DNA from: UBA1783 sp964449115
GTDB lineage: Bacteria > Bacillota_I > Bacilli_A > Erysipelotrichales > Erysipelotrichaceae
Direction: 5' to 3'
Assembly: GCA_964449115.1 (NCBI GenBank)
Contig: CAYUXW010000007.1
Span: 7,082-71,081, forward strand
DNA: 64,000 nucleotides
Position numbers and translations under genes: made by a program. This document shows, piece by piece, positions 43,728 through 52,442 of this stretch. How positions within the stretch are numbered: the stretch's first letter is position 1; every line of letters begins with the position of its first letter. A model generated the notes under the pieces. It ran no database searches. It was not told the origin of the DNA and saw only the letters and a list, made by a program, of their open reading frames with translations.

Positions 43728-44399
43728 TTATAAAACAGCTTTTAATAATGAATCTAAATCGGTATAATCATCTATAATTATATCAGCACCTAAATCTAAG
43801 AGCTGTTTTTTATTTAAAAGGGAAGTAACTCCAACAACCTTTCTGGCTTTGGCATTTACCGCTGCCTGAATACCACTTTCAGCATCTTCAAATATAACAC
43901 AATCCTTAATATCAGCGTTAATTTTTTCAGCTGCTCTTAGATAAATCTCCGGATCTGGTTTTCCAGGAAAAGAATGATCAGAGCAGACAGTTTCTTCCCT
44001 TATAAACCAGCGATCTAATCTTAAAGATTCATAAAAAAAGTCAACATTTGATTTTGGTGCTCCTGTAGCAATCGTACATTTAATATTTCTTTTCTTGAGT
44101 TCATCAAGAAACTCTTGAATTCCATCAGCCAGTTTATAGATATCATTTTGATGCTTTATGCATAATTGACGATATATTTCTTCTTTTTCATCAATTAAAG
44201 CCTGCATCTGTTCTTTAGTAAAATCATCTTTTAAAATATATTTAATTGTTATATCGGGATTAAATCCATGGATATAACAGTTTAACTGTTCAATAGGATA
44301 TCTGATACCCGTATGGTTATAAAAAAACTGCTGCCAAGACTCTTCAACAATTGGCCTATCAAAAATAATTGTTCCATTAAAATCAAAAATGATCGACAT
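43728..44399 (-). CDS. HAD family hydrolase with DFN motif
   Basis: 223 aa HAD phosphatase/beta-phosphoglucomutase-like protein. Motif I is FDFNGTI (Asp6, with Asn8 where the acid/base Asp is usual); motif II TIATGAP; motif III/IV KPDPEIY and EDAESGIQAA. The loss of the second Asp suggests a different reaction such as phosphoglucomutase-like or reduced phosphatase activity. It stands alone, transcribed away from the small membrane protein at 44555. Role is not known. Confidence 0.82.
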   Translation of the reverse strand: MSIIFDFNGTIIFDRPIVEESWQQFFYNHTGIRYPIEQLNCYIHGFNPDITIKYILKDDFTKEQMQALIDEKEEIYRQLCIKHQNDIYKLADGIQEFLDELKKRNIKCTIATGAPKSNVDFFYESLRLDRWFIREETVCSDHSFPGKPDPEIYLRAAEKINADIKDCVIFEDAESGIQAAVNAKARKVVGVTSLLNKKQLLDLGADIIIDDYTDLDSLLKAVL

Positions 44400-44479
44400 A
44401 ATACAAACTCACCTTGTCTATTATAACCTATTTTGTGAAAAAAGAGTATTTTGTTTCAACTTATTTTCCTTCCAATTTA

Positions 44480-44508
44480 TTGAAAGAGTATAAATAAGGG
44501 TATAGAAT
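44480..44508 (+). promoter_or_regulatory. Promoter of the small membrane protein gene
   Basis: TTGAAA (44480-44485), 17-base spacer, TAGAAT (44503-44508). Confidence 0.6.
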
Positions 44509-44554
44509 GAAAAAGGTGGTGAAAAATTTGTAAATTATTGCGGGAGGTAATTGC

Positions 44555-44839
44555 ATGGAAAAAAGAGTTACGATTAAAAAAAGATTAGAAACTTTTATTG
44601 ACTGTCTGGTTTTATTTGCTTTGGTTAATTCAATTTATTATGTTTACACTAATCGTCCAATAGAACAATTCGAGGCTGCACTAAAAAGTATTGTTTCATC
44701 TTTTAGAACATTTACCATAATATCATTTTTATTTGTTTTGGGTAATTACTTTTTATATCGAAAAGATTATAACCAAAAAATAAAAAATTGGTTGACCAAA
44801 AGAATAGTCATCAATAAAAATAATGAAGTTGATAAATGA
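44555..44839 (+). CDS. Small membrane protein of unknown function
   Basis: 94 aa with two membrane segments (DCLVLFALVNSIYYVY and FTIISFLFVLGNYFLY) between lysine-rich ends. No family recognised. A good GGGAGG site and a promoter at 44480-44508 support it. Its last codons form part of the terminator at 44825-44865. Lone gene. Confidence 0.7.
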   Translation: MEKRVTIKKRLETFIDCLVLFALVNSIYYVYTNRPIEQFEAALKSIVSSFRTFTIISFLFVLGNYFLYRKDYNQKIKNWLTKRIVINKNNEVDK

Positions 44840-44865
44840 TATAAATTCAATCAACTTCTTTTTTT
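44825..44865 (+). terminator. Terminator overlapping the small membrane protein gene
   Basis: GAAGTTGAT (44825-44833) pairs with ATCAACTTC (44850-44858), then T7. The stem begins inside the coding region, and the stop codon is in the loop. Confidence 0.75.
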
Positions 44866-44891
44866 GTTGGCTAATTATCTAAAATAGAATA

Positions 44892-44900
44892 TGTTATAAT
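44892..44900 (+). promoter_or_regulatory. Extended -10 promoter of rapZ
   Basis: TGTTATAAT (extended -10, TGn-TATAAT), 21 bases before the ATG at 44921, with the GAGGTG site between. Confidence 0.55.
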
Positions 44901-44920
44901 ACTAAAAAGAGGTGATAGCT

Positions 44921-45769
44921 ATGTCTGTTTTGGTAGTTTCTGGTATTTCAGGTGCTGGGAAGTCAGTTTTTTTAAAGACTTTGGAAGATATTGATTATTA
45001 TTGTATTGATAATTTACCACCAACCTTACTGGTTGCGGTCAGTAAATTGAATGTCAATAAAAAGCTGGCCGTGGTTATTGATGTCAGAAGTAATGAGTTG
45101 TATGATACTTTACTGAATGAAGTTGATAACTTGAAAAGAGAAAACATCGATTATACTTTGGTGTTTTTAGATTGTGATAAAGATTCTATTTTAAGTCGCT
45201 ACAAATATACCAGAAGATCTCATCCTCTTATTTCACAAAAACATCCGACTTTAGAAAGTGCGATTGATTATGAATATGAACTTTGTAAAAGAGTAAAAAA
45301 TGAGGCAGATATCGTTATTGATACTACCCATTTTAATCCAGTTCAGTTAAGACAATATGTCATCGACTCTTTTAAACAGGATGGTTATAAAAGTTTGACC
45401 ATCAAACTGATTTCTTTCGGCTATAAAAATGGCTTACCACTGGAAGCTGATCTTGTGTATGATGTCAGATGCTTGCCTAATCCCTTTTATATAGCTGAAT
45501 TGAAAATGAATTCAGGATTAGATGATAATGTCTATGACTATGTCTTCTCATTTAAGCAATCGGAAGTTTTTGGAGAAAAGATATTTGATTTTATTAAATA
45601 TGCCTTACCATATTATGTTGAAGAAGGTAAAAATGAGCTGGTTGTCGCTATTGGCTGTACCAGTGGCCGACATAGAAGTGTAGCTTTTGTAAGACATTTG
45701 GAAAGAAAAATAGAACAGCTGAATCATCGTATCATTACCTTCCATAGAGATATTGAGAAGGAATTTTAA
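44921..45769 (+). CDS. rapZ: RapZ (YvcJ) family nucleotide-binding RNase adapter
   Basis: 282 aa. P-loop SGISGAGKS (8-15) at the N-terminus, second-half signature DVRCLPNPFY and the C-terminal GCTSGRHRSVAFVRHL RapZ domain. Family members bind nucleotides and, in E. coli, small RNAs controlling glucosamine-6-phosphate synthase. In most Firmicutes it is followed by yvcK and whiA; here a U32-family gene follows instead, overlapping none and spaced by 1 base. Start at ATG 44921 behind GAGGTG. Confidence 0.92.
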   Translation: MSVLVVSGISGAGKSVFLKTLEDIDYYCIDNLPPTLLVAVSKLNVNKKLAVVIDVRSNELYDTLLNEVDNLKRENIDYTLVFLDCDKDSILSRYKYTRRSHPLISQKHPTLESAIDYEYELCKRVKNEADIVIDTTHFNPVQLRQYVIDSFKQDGYKSLTIKLISFGYKNGLPLEADLVYDVRCLPNPFYIAELKMNSGLDDNVYDYVFSFKQSEVFGEKIFDFIKYALPYYVEEGKNELVVAIGCTSGRHRSVAFVRHLERKIEQLNHRIITFHRDIEKEF

Positions 45770-45770
45770 A

Positions 45771-47807
45771 ATGAAAAATATTGAAGTATTATCACCAGTT
45801 GGTTCACCAGAATCACTTGTCGCCGCTGTTAGATCTGGAGCTGATGCCATCTATTTAGGCGCCAAAAGCTTTTCAGCCAGAAGAAATGCGACTAATTTTG
45901 ATGAAGATGAACTGTTAAACACGGTTAAATATTGTCATAAACGCAACGTAAAAGTTTATGTTACTGTAAATATCATGATTAAGGAAAAAGAGATAGCTGA
46001 GGTTATTGAACTTTTAGAGTACCTTAATGATCTGGGAGTTGACGCTATTATCGTTCAGGATTTAGCAGTTGCCAGATTGGCTAATGAATTTTTCCCTGAT
46101 TTACCACTGCATGGTTCTACTCAAATGAGTGTTCAAAACCCCTATGCTTTACCAATATTGAAAAGATTGGGGATTAAAAGAGTAGTAGTGGCTAGAGAAA
46201 TGAACAAAAAGCAGTTGCAACATTTCTGCTCTAAAGCCAGAGAATACGATATTGAGGTAGAATACTTTGTTCATGGAGCTCTATGTATGTCTGTATCAGG
46301 GCAGTGTCTTTTAAGTGCTATGATAGGTACCAGAAGTGGAAACAGAGGATTATGTGCTCAAAGCTGTCGTTTGCCATTTGAGGTTGAAAATGGAACAGGC
46401 TACGATCTGTCTTTAAAAGATTCTTCGCTTTTTAAATATGTCAGTGAATTGAAAGAAATTGGTGTATCGTCTTTAAAAATTGAAGGCAGAATGAAAAGAC
46501 CTGAATATATCGCTGTTGCTACAAAATGTTGCAGAGAAGTGGTAGATAACAATTTTGTTGATGAAAACCTGGAAAGACAACTGAAAGATATTTTTTCCAG
46601 AAGCGGCTTTACTGATGGCTATTATACAAATAAACTCGGTAAGGAAATGTTTGGAATCAGAACCAGAGAAGATGTTTTAGCTTCCAAAGAGGTAATAAAT
46701 GAAATCCATGAAATTTATCGTAATGAACGACAATGGATACCTCTTACTTTTCATTTCAGAGCCAGAGAAAATCAGGATATGTTACTGAAAGTGTCTGATG
46801 GTGAAAGAGAAGTCATCGTGAAGGCAGAAAAACCATTAATTGCGACTAACAGGCCAACAGATGAAGCAGCCCTGGAAGCAGCACTTTCCAAATTAGGTGG
46901 AACAGCCTATTTTTTAGAAAAAATCAGCTTTGATATTGATGATAATTTATTTATTCGAAACAGCGAAATAAACAAGATGAGAAGAGAAGCTGTTGAAAAG
47001 CTGGATGCTTTAAAAGAAAGAAACAGCTATCGTAAAAAAGAAGTCCTCTATCAGTTAAATGATAAAGTACACCGTTTAAAGGATATCTATATTCGTATTG
47101 CCAATAAAGACCAGCTGCCTGAAAATATAGATAATATAAAGGGAATTATAGTTCCGATAAACAGTGATATTGTAAATATTGCTGATAAAATAATTGTCGA
47201 GATTCCCAGATGGATAAACAATACAGACTACATCATAGACAGATTAAACTATTTCAAGGAAAAAAATATCAAAAAAGCTTACTGTAATAACTTGGCTGCT
47301 ATTGAACTGGCTAAGCAGCTGGGCTTTGAAGTAATGGGTGGTAATTTCTTAAATATCGCCAATAGCCTGGCCCGCAGTGTTTTAGAAAAAGAAAATCTTA
47401 AAGATATAACTGTCTCGGCTGAGATAGATTTAAATGAGATAAATCAGATTCAAACAGAAATGAATAAAGGAATAATTGCTTATGGGAAGCTTCCATTGAT
47501 GCTTCTTGTCAACTGTCCTTTAAAAAATGGTCGTGACTGTGCTAATTGTGATCAAAAAGGCTATATCACAGATCGATTGGGCTATAAATTCCCTATTAGA
47601 TGTAATTTAAATGTTTCTGAACTTTTAAATCATACCCCTATCTATCTGGCTGATAAAATGGAAGATTTGCAGAATTTGGATTATCTGATTTTATATTTTA
47701 CTGATGAAACAGATAAACAGGTAAGTCAGATACTTAAAGCCTATGAAAATGGGGAAAACATTTTAAAGGAATATACCAGAGGACTGTATTACAGATCTGT
47801 ATTATAA
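45771..47807 (+). CDS. Peptidase U32 / RlhA-like family protein
   Basis: 678 aa. The family core is EVEYFVHGALCMSVSGQC and GTRSGNRGLCAQSCRLPF, with four conserved Cys that likely bind an iron-sulphur cluster or zinc. N-terminal TIM-barrel-like repeats (AIYLGAKSFSARRNATNF). The length and C-terminal cysteine region (CPLKNGRDCANCDQKG) match the long U32 proteins with a DUF3656-type extension. Relatives act in tRNA or rRNA hydroxylation (TrhP, RlhA). Despite the name, peptidase activity is doubtful. ATG 45771 is behind GAAGGAAT and lies 1 base after rapZ. Confidence 0.85.
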   Translation: MKNIEVLSPVGSPESLVAAVRSGADAIYLGAKSFSARRNATNFDEDELLNTVKYCHKRNVKVYVTVNIMIKEKEIAEVIELLEYLNDLGVDAIIVQDLAVARLANEFFPDLPLHGSTQMSVQNPYALPILKRLGIKRVVVAREMNKKQLQHFCSKAREYDIEVEYFVHGALCMSVSGQCLLSAMIGTRSGNRGLCAQSCRLPFEVENGTGYDLSLKDSSLFKYVSELKEIGVSSLKIEGRMKRPEYIAVATKCCREVVDNNFVDENLERQLKDIFSRSGFTDGYYTNKLGKEMFGIRTREDVLASKEVINEIHEIYRNERQWIPLTFHFRARENQDMLLKVSDGEREVIVKAEKPLIATNRPTDEAALEAALSKLGGTAYFLEKISFDIDDNLFIRNSEINKMRREAVEKLDALKERNSYRKKEVLYQLNDKVHRLKDIYIRIANKDQLPENIDNIKGIIVPINSDIVNIADKIIVEIPRWINNTDYIIDRLNYFKEKNIKKAYCNNLAAIELAKQLGFEVMGGNFLNIANSLARSVLEKENLKDITVSAEIDLNEINQIQTEMNKGIIAYGKLPLMLLVNCPLKNGRDCANCDQKGYITDRLGYKFPIRCNLNVSELLNHTPIYLADKMEDLQNLDYLILYFTDETDKQVSQILKAYENGENILKEYTRGLYYRSVL

Positions 47808-47826
47808 AAAAATAAAGGAGGACAGG

Positions 47827-48480
47827 ATGATTAAAGCAGTAATATTTGATTTTGATGGAACATTGGCAGATAGAGCAAAAGGAGGCTGCAATGCCTATCG
47901 AGTGTATCTTAAGGAGTTTGTAGTTAAAGAAAAAGTTGATCCAGTATATTTTGAGGCGATGATTCAAGATTTGCTACTGCTGGACCAATTTGGTAATAGT
48001 GATAAAAAACTGATAGTTGAACAGTTTAATAAGAAGTATGGTTATAAAATTGATTATGTTCACCTTTATAATTGGTGGGTTAGAAATTTAGGCTTGTATG
48101 AACCTTTATTTGAAAATACTCTAAAAACACTGGATTATTTAAAAGAAAAATATAAGCTGGGTATGATTACCAACGGCTCAACCATTGGACAAAATACCAA
48201 AATTGACAGCACCAATATTCGTCATTATTTTGACAGTATTATTATTTCTGAAGAATTCGGTATAGCTAAGCCAGATGCTTCTATTTTCAATGAATCTTTA
48301 AAACAACTGGGTGTTTTACCACATGAAGCCATATATGTTGGTGATACCTACAGCAATGATATATTGGGAGCTTATAATGCTAAAGTTACTCCTATCTGGA
48401 TCTGGAGTGATGATGGCAGATATAACCTGGATTCAGCAAGAAGAATCTATAAAATTGAAGAGTTAATCGGGATATTATAA
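47827..48480 (+). CDS. HAD family hydrolase
   Basis: 217 aa HAD (subfamily I) phosphatase. FDFDGTLAD (Asp8, Asp10), the TNGS motif II (near 118), KPDASIF with motif III Lys, and VGDTYSNDILGA motif IV are all there. It acts on small phosphorylated metabolites; substrate not known. AAAGGAGG sets the start. It follows the U32 gene by 19 bases and precedes another HAD gene past a terminator. Confidence 0.88.
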   Translation: MIKAVIFDFDGTLADRAKGGCNAYRVYLKEFVVKEKVDPVYFEAMIQDLLLLDQFGNSDKKLIVEQFNKKYGYKIDYVHLYNWWVRNLGLYEPLFENTLKTLDYLKEKYKLGMITNGSTIGQNTKIDSTNIRHYFDSIIISEEFGIAKPDASIFNESLKQLGVLPHEAIYVGDTYSNDILGAYNAKVTPIWIWSDDGRYNLDSARRIYKIEELIGIL

Positions 48481-48493
48481 AAAAACTAAAGAG

Positions 48494-48530
48494 ACCTCTT
48501 TTATGATAGAATTATAAGAGAGGTTTTTTT
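48494..48530 (+). terminator. Terminator whose 3' arm is also a ribosome binding site
   Basis: ACCTCTTTTA (48494-48503) pairs with TAAGAGAGGT (48515-48524), one G-U, then T7 (48524-48530) running directly into ATG 48531. GAGAGG in the 3' arm (48518-48523) sits 7 bases before that ATG. Confidence 0.75.
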
Positions 48531-49352
48531 ATGTATAAAATTATTGCCTGTGATTTAGATGAAACACTGCTTAATTATCAAAAGCAAATTTCTAAAGAAG
48601 ATGAAAACAGTATCAGGTCTTTGGATGAGAAAACATTTTTTGTCATGGCCAGCGGAAAAAATTATAAGGACTTTATTCCTTATTTAAAACAAGTTGGTTT
48701 ATATGGTAAGAAGGGGCAATATGCTATTTCCAGTAATGGTACAATGATTGTTAGCTGTGAAAATGATGAAATAATCAGTCTGTCCACTTTGCCATTTGAG
48801 ACAGTTGAAAGACTGTTTAACATTGGAACTAAATATGATGTAACAATTCATATTTTCACAATTGATAATATTTATACCTACAATTTAACTCAGGAAGAAA
48901 TAGATTATTTAAGTGGTTCAGTAACCCTTACTGTTTTTGATAACCAGGATATTGAATTTTTAAAAAGTGAAAAGATTATTAAGATTGGTTTTTCTAAATC
49001 GGATATGGATTTACTGAGATCAATTGAAAAAAATGATATTGTAGGTTTTGACAATATCGATTATTCATATTCTGGCAACAGATATTTGGAATTCAATATC
49101 AAGGGTATTGATAAAGAATTTGGGTTAAAATTTTTAGCTGATAGATTGAATGTCGATAAAAAATGTATTGCCTGCATTATTGATAATTATAATGATTTAG
49201 TAATGAAACCATATGCATCTCTATTTATTGGAGTAGCTAACACTGTGGAAGATGTAAAACCATATTGTGATTATATTTGCCATAGAAGCTGTGAAGAAAG
49301 TGCGGTCAGTGAAGCAATAGAATATATCAGAAAGAAGGGATTATGTATTTAG
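48531..49352 (+). CDS. Cof-type HAD-IIB phosphatase
   Basis: 273 aa HAD subfamily IIB. Motif I is ACDLDETLL (Asp8, Asp10), motif II MASGKN, KFLADRLN and a late IIDNYNDLVMKP. The usual motif IV GDxxND is IDNYND, a small change. The ATG directly follows the T-run of a terminator hairpin whose arm holds the Shine-Dalgarno. It overlaps the beta-galactosidase ATG by 10 bases, suggesting a shared transcript. The substrate may be a sugar phosphate. Confidence 0.85.
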   Translation: MYKIIACDLDETLLNYQKQISKEDENSIRSLDEKTFFVMASGKNYKDFIPYLKQVGLYGKKGQYAISSNGTMIVSCENDEIISLSTLPFETVERLFNIGTKYDVTIHIFTIDNIYTYNLTQEEIDYLSGSVTLTVFDNQDIEFLKSEKIIKIGFSKSDMDLLRSIEKNDIVGFDNIDYSYSGNRYLEFNIKGIDKEFGLKFLADRLNVDKKCIACIIDNYNDLVMKPYASLFIGVANTVEDVKPYCDYICHRSCEESAVSEAIEYIRKKGLCI

Positions 49353-51244
49353 GAGTTGACTATTACCCAGAACAATGGGGTTTAGATTTAATTGATGAAG
49401 ACTTGAAAAATATCAAAGAGTTAGGGTGCAATATTATCAGAGTTGCCGATTTTGCCTGGGATGTTTTTGAGCCGGTAGAAAATCATTATGACTTTACTTT
49501 CTTTGATCAGGTAATTGAAAAGTGTAAAGAATATGATCTTAAAGTGATGATGTGTGTTCCAACAGCAACAATGCCTAGATGGTTGAATTTGAAATATCCT
49601 GAAATTATGGCTGAAGATCAGTATGGTCATCGTCAACCTTTTGGGGGAAGAAGGGGATATTGCTATAACAGTGATATCTATTTACAAAAAGCCTTGTCTT
49701 TGACTGAAGCGATGGCCAGACATTATAAAGATGAAAAACAGATTGTTATATGGCAGCTGGATAATGAAATTGGACATGAAGGAAGCGACATGTGCTATTG
49801 TAAAAACTGTCATGAAAAATTTATCAGCTATCTAAAAGGAAAATATGATAGTGTTCAACAGTTGAATAAAAGATGGGGAACTTCTTTCTGGACAGGTACT
49901 TATGATAGGTTTGAAGATATTCAACTTCCTAAAAAAGCCTATACAGCCCAGAATCCTTCTTTGCGTTTAGAGTGGGAAAGATTTAGAAATATCAGCATTA
50001 TTAATTTTTTAGAGTCAATGTATCTGAGTTTGAAAAAGATAATTCCAGATTCATTAGTGCTGCATGATTTAGAAGGGGGAACCCTGGACAAGCACTTTGA
50101 TCCATTTGAACTGGCAAGAAAATTTGATGATATTGCCTACAATAACTATCCAGTCTGGGGTGGTGTAGTAGAGCCTTTGAAACCTTATGAAGTAGCTATG
50201 GCTTTAGATATGGCCAGGGGTTTTAGAAAGGACAGATTCTTTATTACTGAACAGATTATGGGTTCTCAGGGCCATGATGTAATCGGTTGTGCCATTAAGC
50301 CAAATCAAGGATCCAGCTGGGCAATACAGGCTTTTGGCCATGGCTGCAAGGGCATGCTGTTTTTCCGCTATCGTGGTTTTAATAAGGGAGCAGAGCAGTA
50401 CTGTTTTGGACTTTTAGAAAGTGATAACAGGAAAAAAAGAAAATATTATGAAGTTCAAAGATTGTTTAAATATATTAAAGAAAACAAAGAGGCTTTTAAT
50501 CATCCAATAAAGGCTAAAGCGGCGATAGTATTTGATTATGATAGTGCCAGCTGTTTTAAAATTCAAAGACAGTCGGATAGTTTTAACTATGTAAATGAAA
50601 CAGCCAAGCTATACAGGCAGTTGTGGATGCGTGATATCTGTACTGATATGATTGTTGCTGGTGATGATTTAAAGCAATATGAACTGATAATAATTCCATA
50701 TATGATTATGATGAAAGAAAGCTTTATAAAATCCCTTAAACAATATGTAAAAAATGGTGGCAAAGTAGTCTTGACAGCCAGAACCAGCTGGAAAGATCAG
50801 GATAATAATTTCATCCTGAATGAAAATTTACCGCTTAATTTGACAGATCTAACCGGTGTCATAGTAGACGAGCAGGAAAGCTTGCTGGTAGATACTTATC
50901 GAGAATGTATAGATCTAGAAGACAGGATTTATAAAGGCCATGTATTTAAGGAAATGTTGCTTCCTACAACCGCCAAATCTTTAGCTAAATGGTACAAATG
51001 TCCATTTGGGGATTATTCATCTGTGACAGTAAATAATTATGGTCAGGGTAAATGTTATTATTTAGCCAGCAGTTTTGAAGAAGAGTTGGTAGAAAAACTA
51101 TTTGATGAAATAACTGCTGAAAAGATTGTTAAAAACGAAAATGAAGAGAATATAGCGTTATCTGATAATCTTATACTGCATATTGATTATGAAAACTTTA
51201 AATGGAAGTTAAGACATGGTCAGACGGAAAGAAAAAAAGGTTGA
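49343..51244 (+). CDS. GH42 beta-galactosidase
   Basis: 633 aa glycoside hydrolase family 42. General acid Glu142 in WQLDNEIGH, nucleophile Glu303 in FITEQIMG. The zinc cysteines are CYCKNC (151-156) with Cys107. GVDYYPEQW at the N-terminus is also typical. The trimerisation domain (about residues 390-580) and a short C-terminal domain follow. Cytosolic (no signal peptide), so it works on imported galactosides. GGGATT precedes the ATG, which overlaps the HAD gene. It ends TGA, evidence that UGA is a stop. Confidence 0.94.
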   Translation: MYLGVDYYPEQWGLDLIDEDLKNIKELGCNIIRVADFAWDVFEPVENHYDFTFFDQVIEKCKEYDLKVMMCVPTATMPRWLNLKYPEIMAEDQYGHRQPFGGRRGYCYNSDIYLQKALSLTEAMARHYKDEKQIVIWQLDNEIGHEGSDMCYCKNCHEKFISYLKGKYDSVQQLNKRWGTSFWTGTYDRFEDIQLPKKAYTAQNPSLRLEWERFRNISIINFLESMYLSLKKIIPDSLVLHDLEGGTLDKHFDPFELARKFDDIAYNNYPVWGGVVEPLKPYEVAMALDMARGFRKDRFFITEQIMGSQGHDVIGCAIKPNQGSSWAIQAFGHGCKGMLFFRYRGFNKGAEQYCFGLLESDNRKKRKYYEVQRLFKYIKENKEAFNHPIKAKAAIVFDYDSASCFKIQRQSDSFNYVNETAKLYRQLWMRDICTDMIVAGDDLKQYELIIIPYMIMMKESFIKSLKQYVKNGGKVVLTARTSWKDQDNNFILNENLPLNLTDLTGVIVDEQESLLVDTYRECIDLEDRIYKGHVFKEMLLPTTAKSLAKWYKCPFGDYSSVTVNNYGQGKCYYLASSFEEELVEKLFDEITAEKIVKNENEENIALSDNLILHIDYENFKWKLRHGQTERKKG

Positions 51245-51375
51245 CAGGAAATATTTTAATCAGATAATAGTTTTGCTGGCTGTAGTATTTTAGCTAAATG
51301 TGATAATATCTATGGGTGGATTAAAATTGTTATTAAAAAGAAGTGTTCCAGAGTAAAAGGATTAAATAGATTAAT

Positions 51376-51393
51376 TTTGCCACTATTGGCAAA
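51376..51393. promoter_or_regulatory. Perfect palindrome upstream of the nucleoside hydrolase gene
   Basis: TTTGCCA (51376-51382) and TGGCAAA (51387-51393) with a 4-base spacer, 53 bases before the ATG. Looks like a dimeric repressor site. No T-run. Confidence 0.5.
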
Positions 51394-51445
51394 TAAATTC
51401 AGTGTTATAAATTGAGGATAAAGAATAGAAAGGTATTGGATAGTT

Positions 51446-52441
51446 ATGAAAGAAAAAATTAAAGTAATTTTAGATTGTGATACCGGCAGTGATGATGCTA
51501 TCGCGATTATGATGGCTATTCTGGCTGATGAAATTGATTTGGTAGGTATCTGTACAGTAGCAGGAAACAAGGCTTTGCATTATACTACTGAAAATACATT
51601 GGCTGTGGTAGAAGCATTAAACAGTGATGTAAAAGTTTATGCTGGCTGTCATGAAAGCATGGTTACTAAACTGCTTCCAACAAGAAGAGGAAGTTATAGT
51701 GGGTTTACCGGAGTAAAAGATGAAGGTGATAAAGAACCTGAAATAACCTATCATAATGATCATTTACCTCTGCCAGTACCGACAAGAGAAGCTGAAAAGA
51801 AAAATGCTGTCTGCTGGCTGGTGGAAACACTTTTACAAGCCACAGAAAAGATTACAATGGTCGTAACTGGACCAATGACCAACCTGGCTATGGCTTTAAG
51901 AATTGAGCCGAAAATAGCTGATAATATTAAAGAGGTTGTTTTTATGGGTGGAGGCTTTAAGGTGTTTAATGCGACAAGATGCTCGGATTTTAACATCTGG
52001 GCTGATCCCGAAGCAGCCCAGATTGTCTTAACCAGCGGTATCAAGTGCACAATGGTACCTTTAGATGCTACTCATAAGGCCAACTTTGATTATGATGACT
52101 GCAAAAGGCTCAGAGCTATGAATCATTTCGTTACTGATGCTGTAGCTGAAATGATTGAACAGAGAATTGAAGCTTACGATGCCTATCAGCCCCAGGCTGT
52201 TTTAGGAAGTGCTCCGATTCATGATGCCTTAGCTTTAGGTTATCTATTAGTTCCAGAAGTCTTGCAGGACATCAGATTTATGCGTGTAGATGTGGACTTT
52301 TCAGGTGGTATGGCTGATGGTCAGACAATTTGTGATACTAGAACATACCCTGACGATGAAAGAAACTGTTATGTAGCCTTGGATGCTGATAACAATCTGT
52401 TCCATCAATTGGTATTTTCATTATTAGAGAAGGTGAATTAA
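51446..52441 (+). CDS. Nucleoside hydrolase (IUNH family)
   Basis: 331 aa. The calcium-binding motif DCDTGSDDA (10-18), GICTVAGN, MTNLAMAL and the FNIWADPEAA segment are the IUNH hallmarks. It cleaves ribonucleosides to base and ribose. GAAAGGTATTGG precedes the start. It is followed after 1 base by a pyridoxamine kinase-like gene. It fits with the nucleoside importer and cytidine deaminase in this window. Purine/pyrimidine preference cannot be told. Confidence 0.93.
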   Translation: MKEKIKVILDCDTGSDDAIAIMMAILADEIDLVGICTVAGNKALHYTTENTLAVVEALNSDVKVYAGCHESMVTKLLPTRRGSYSGFTGVKDEGDKEPEITYHNDHLPLPVPTREAEKKNAVCWLVETLLQATEKITMVVTGPMTNLAMALRIEPKIADNIKEVVFMGGGFKVFNATRCSDFNIWADPEAAQIVLTSGIKCTMVPLDATHKANFDYDDCKRLRAMNHFVTDAVAEMIEQRIEAYDAYQPQAVLGSAPIHDALALGYLLVPEVLQDIRFMRVDVDFSGGMADGQTICDTRTYPDDERNCYVALDADNNLFHQLVFSLLEKVN

Positions 52442-52442
52442 G

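Noticed and set aside
44508..44534. Eight-codon frame (MKKVVKNL) before the small membrane protein
   Set aside because: Overlaps the -10 box and has no binding site, so it is unlikely to be a leader peptide.
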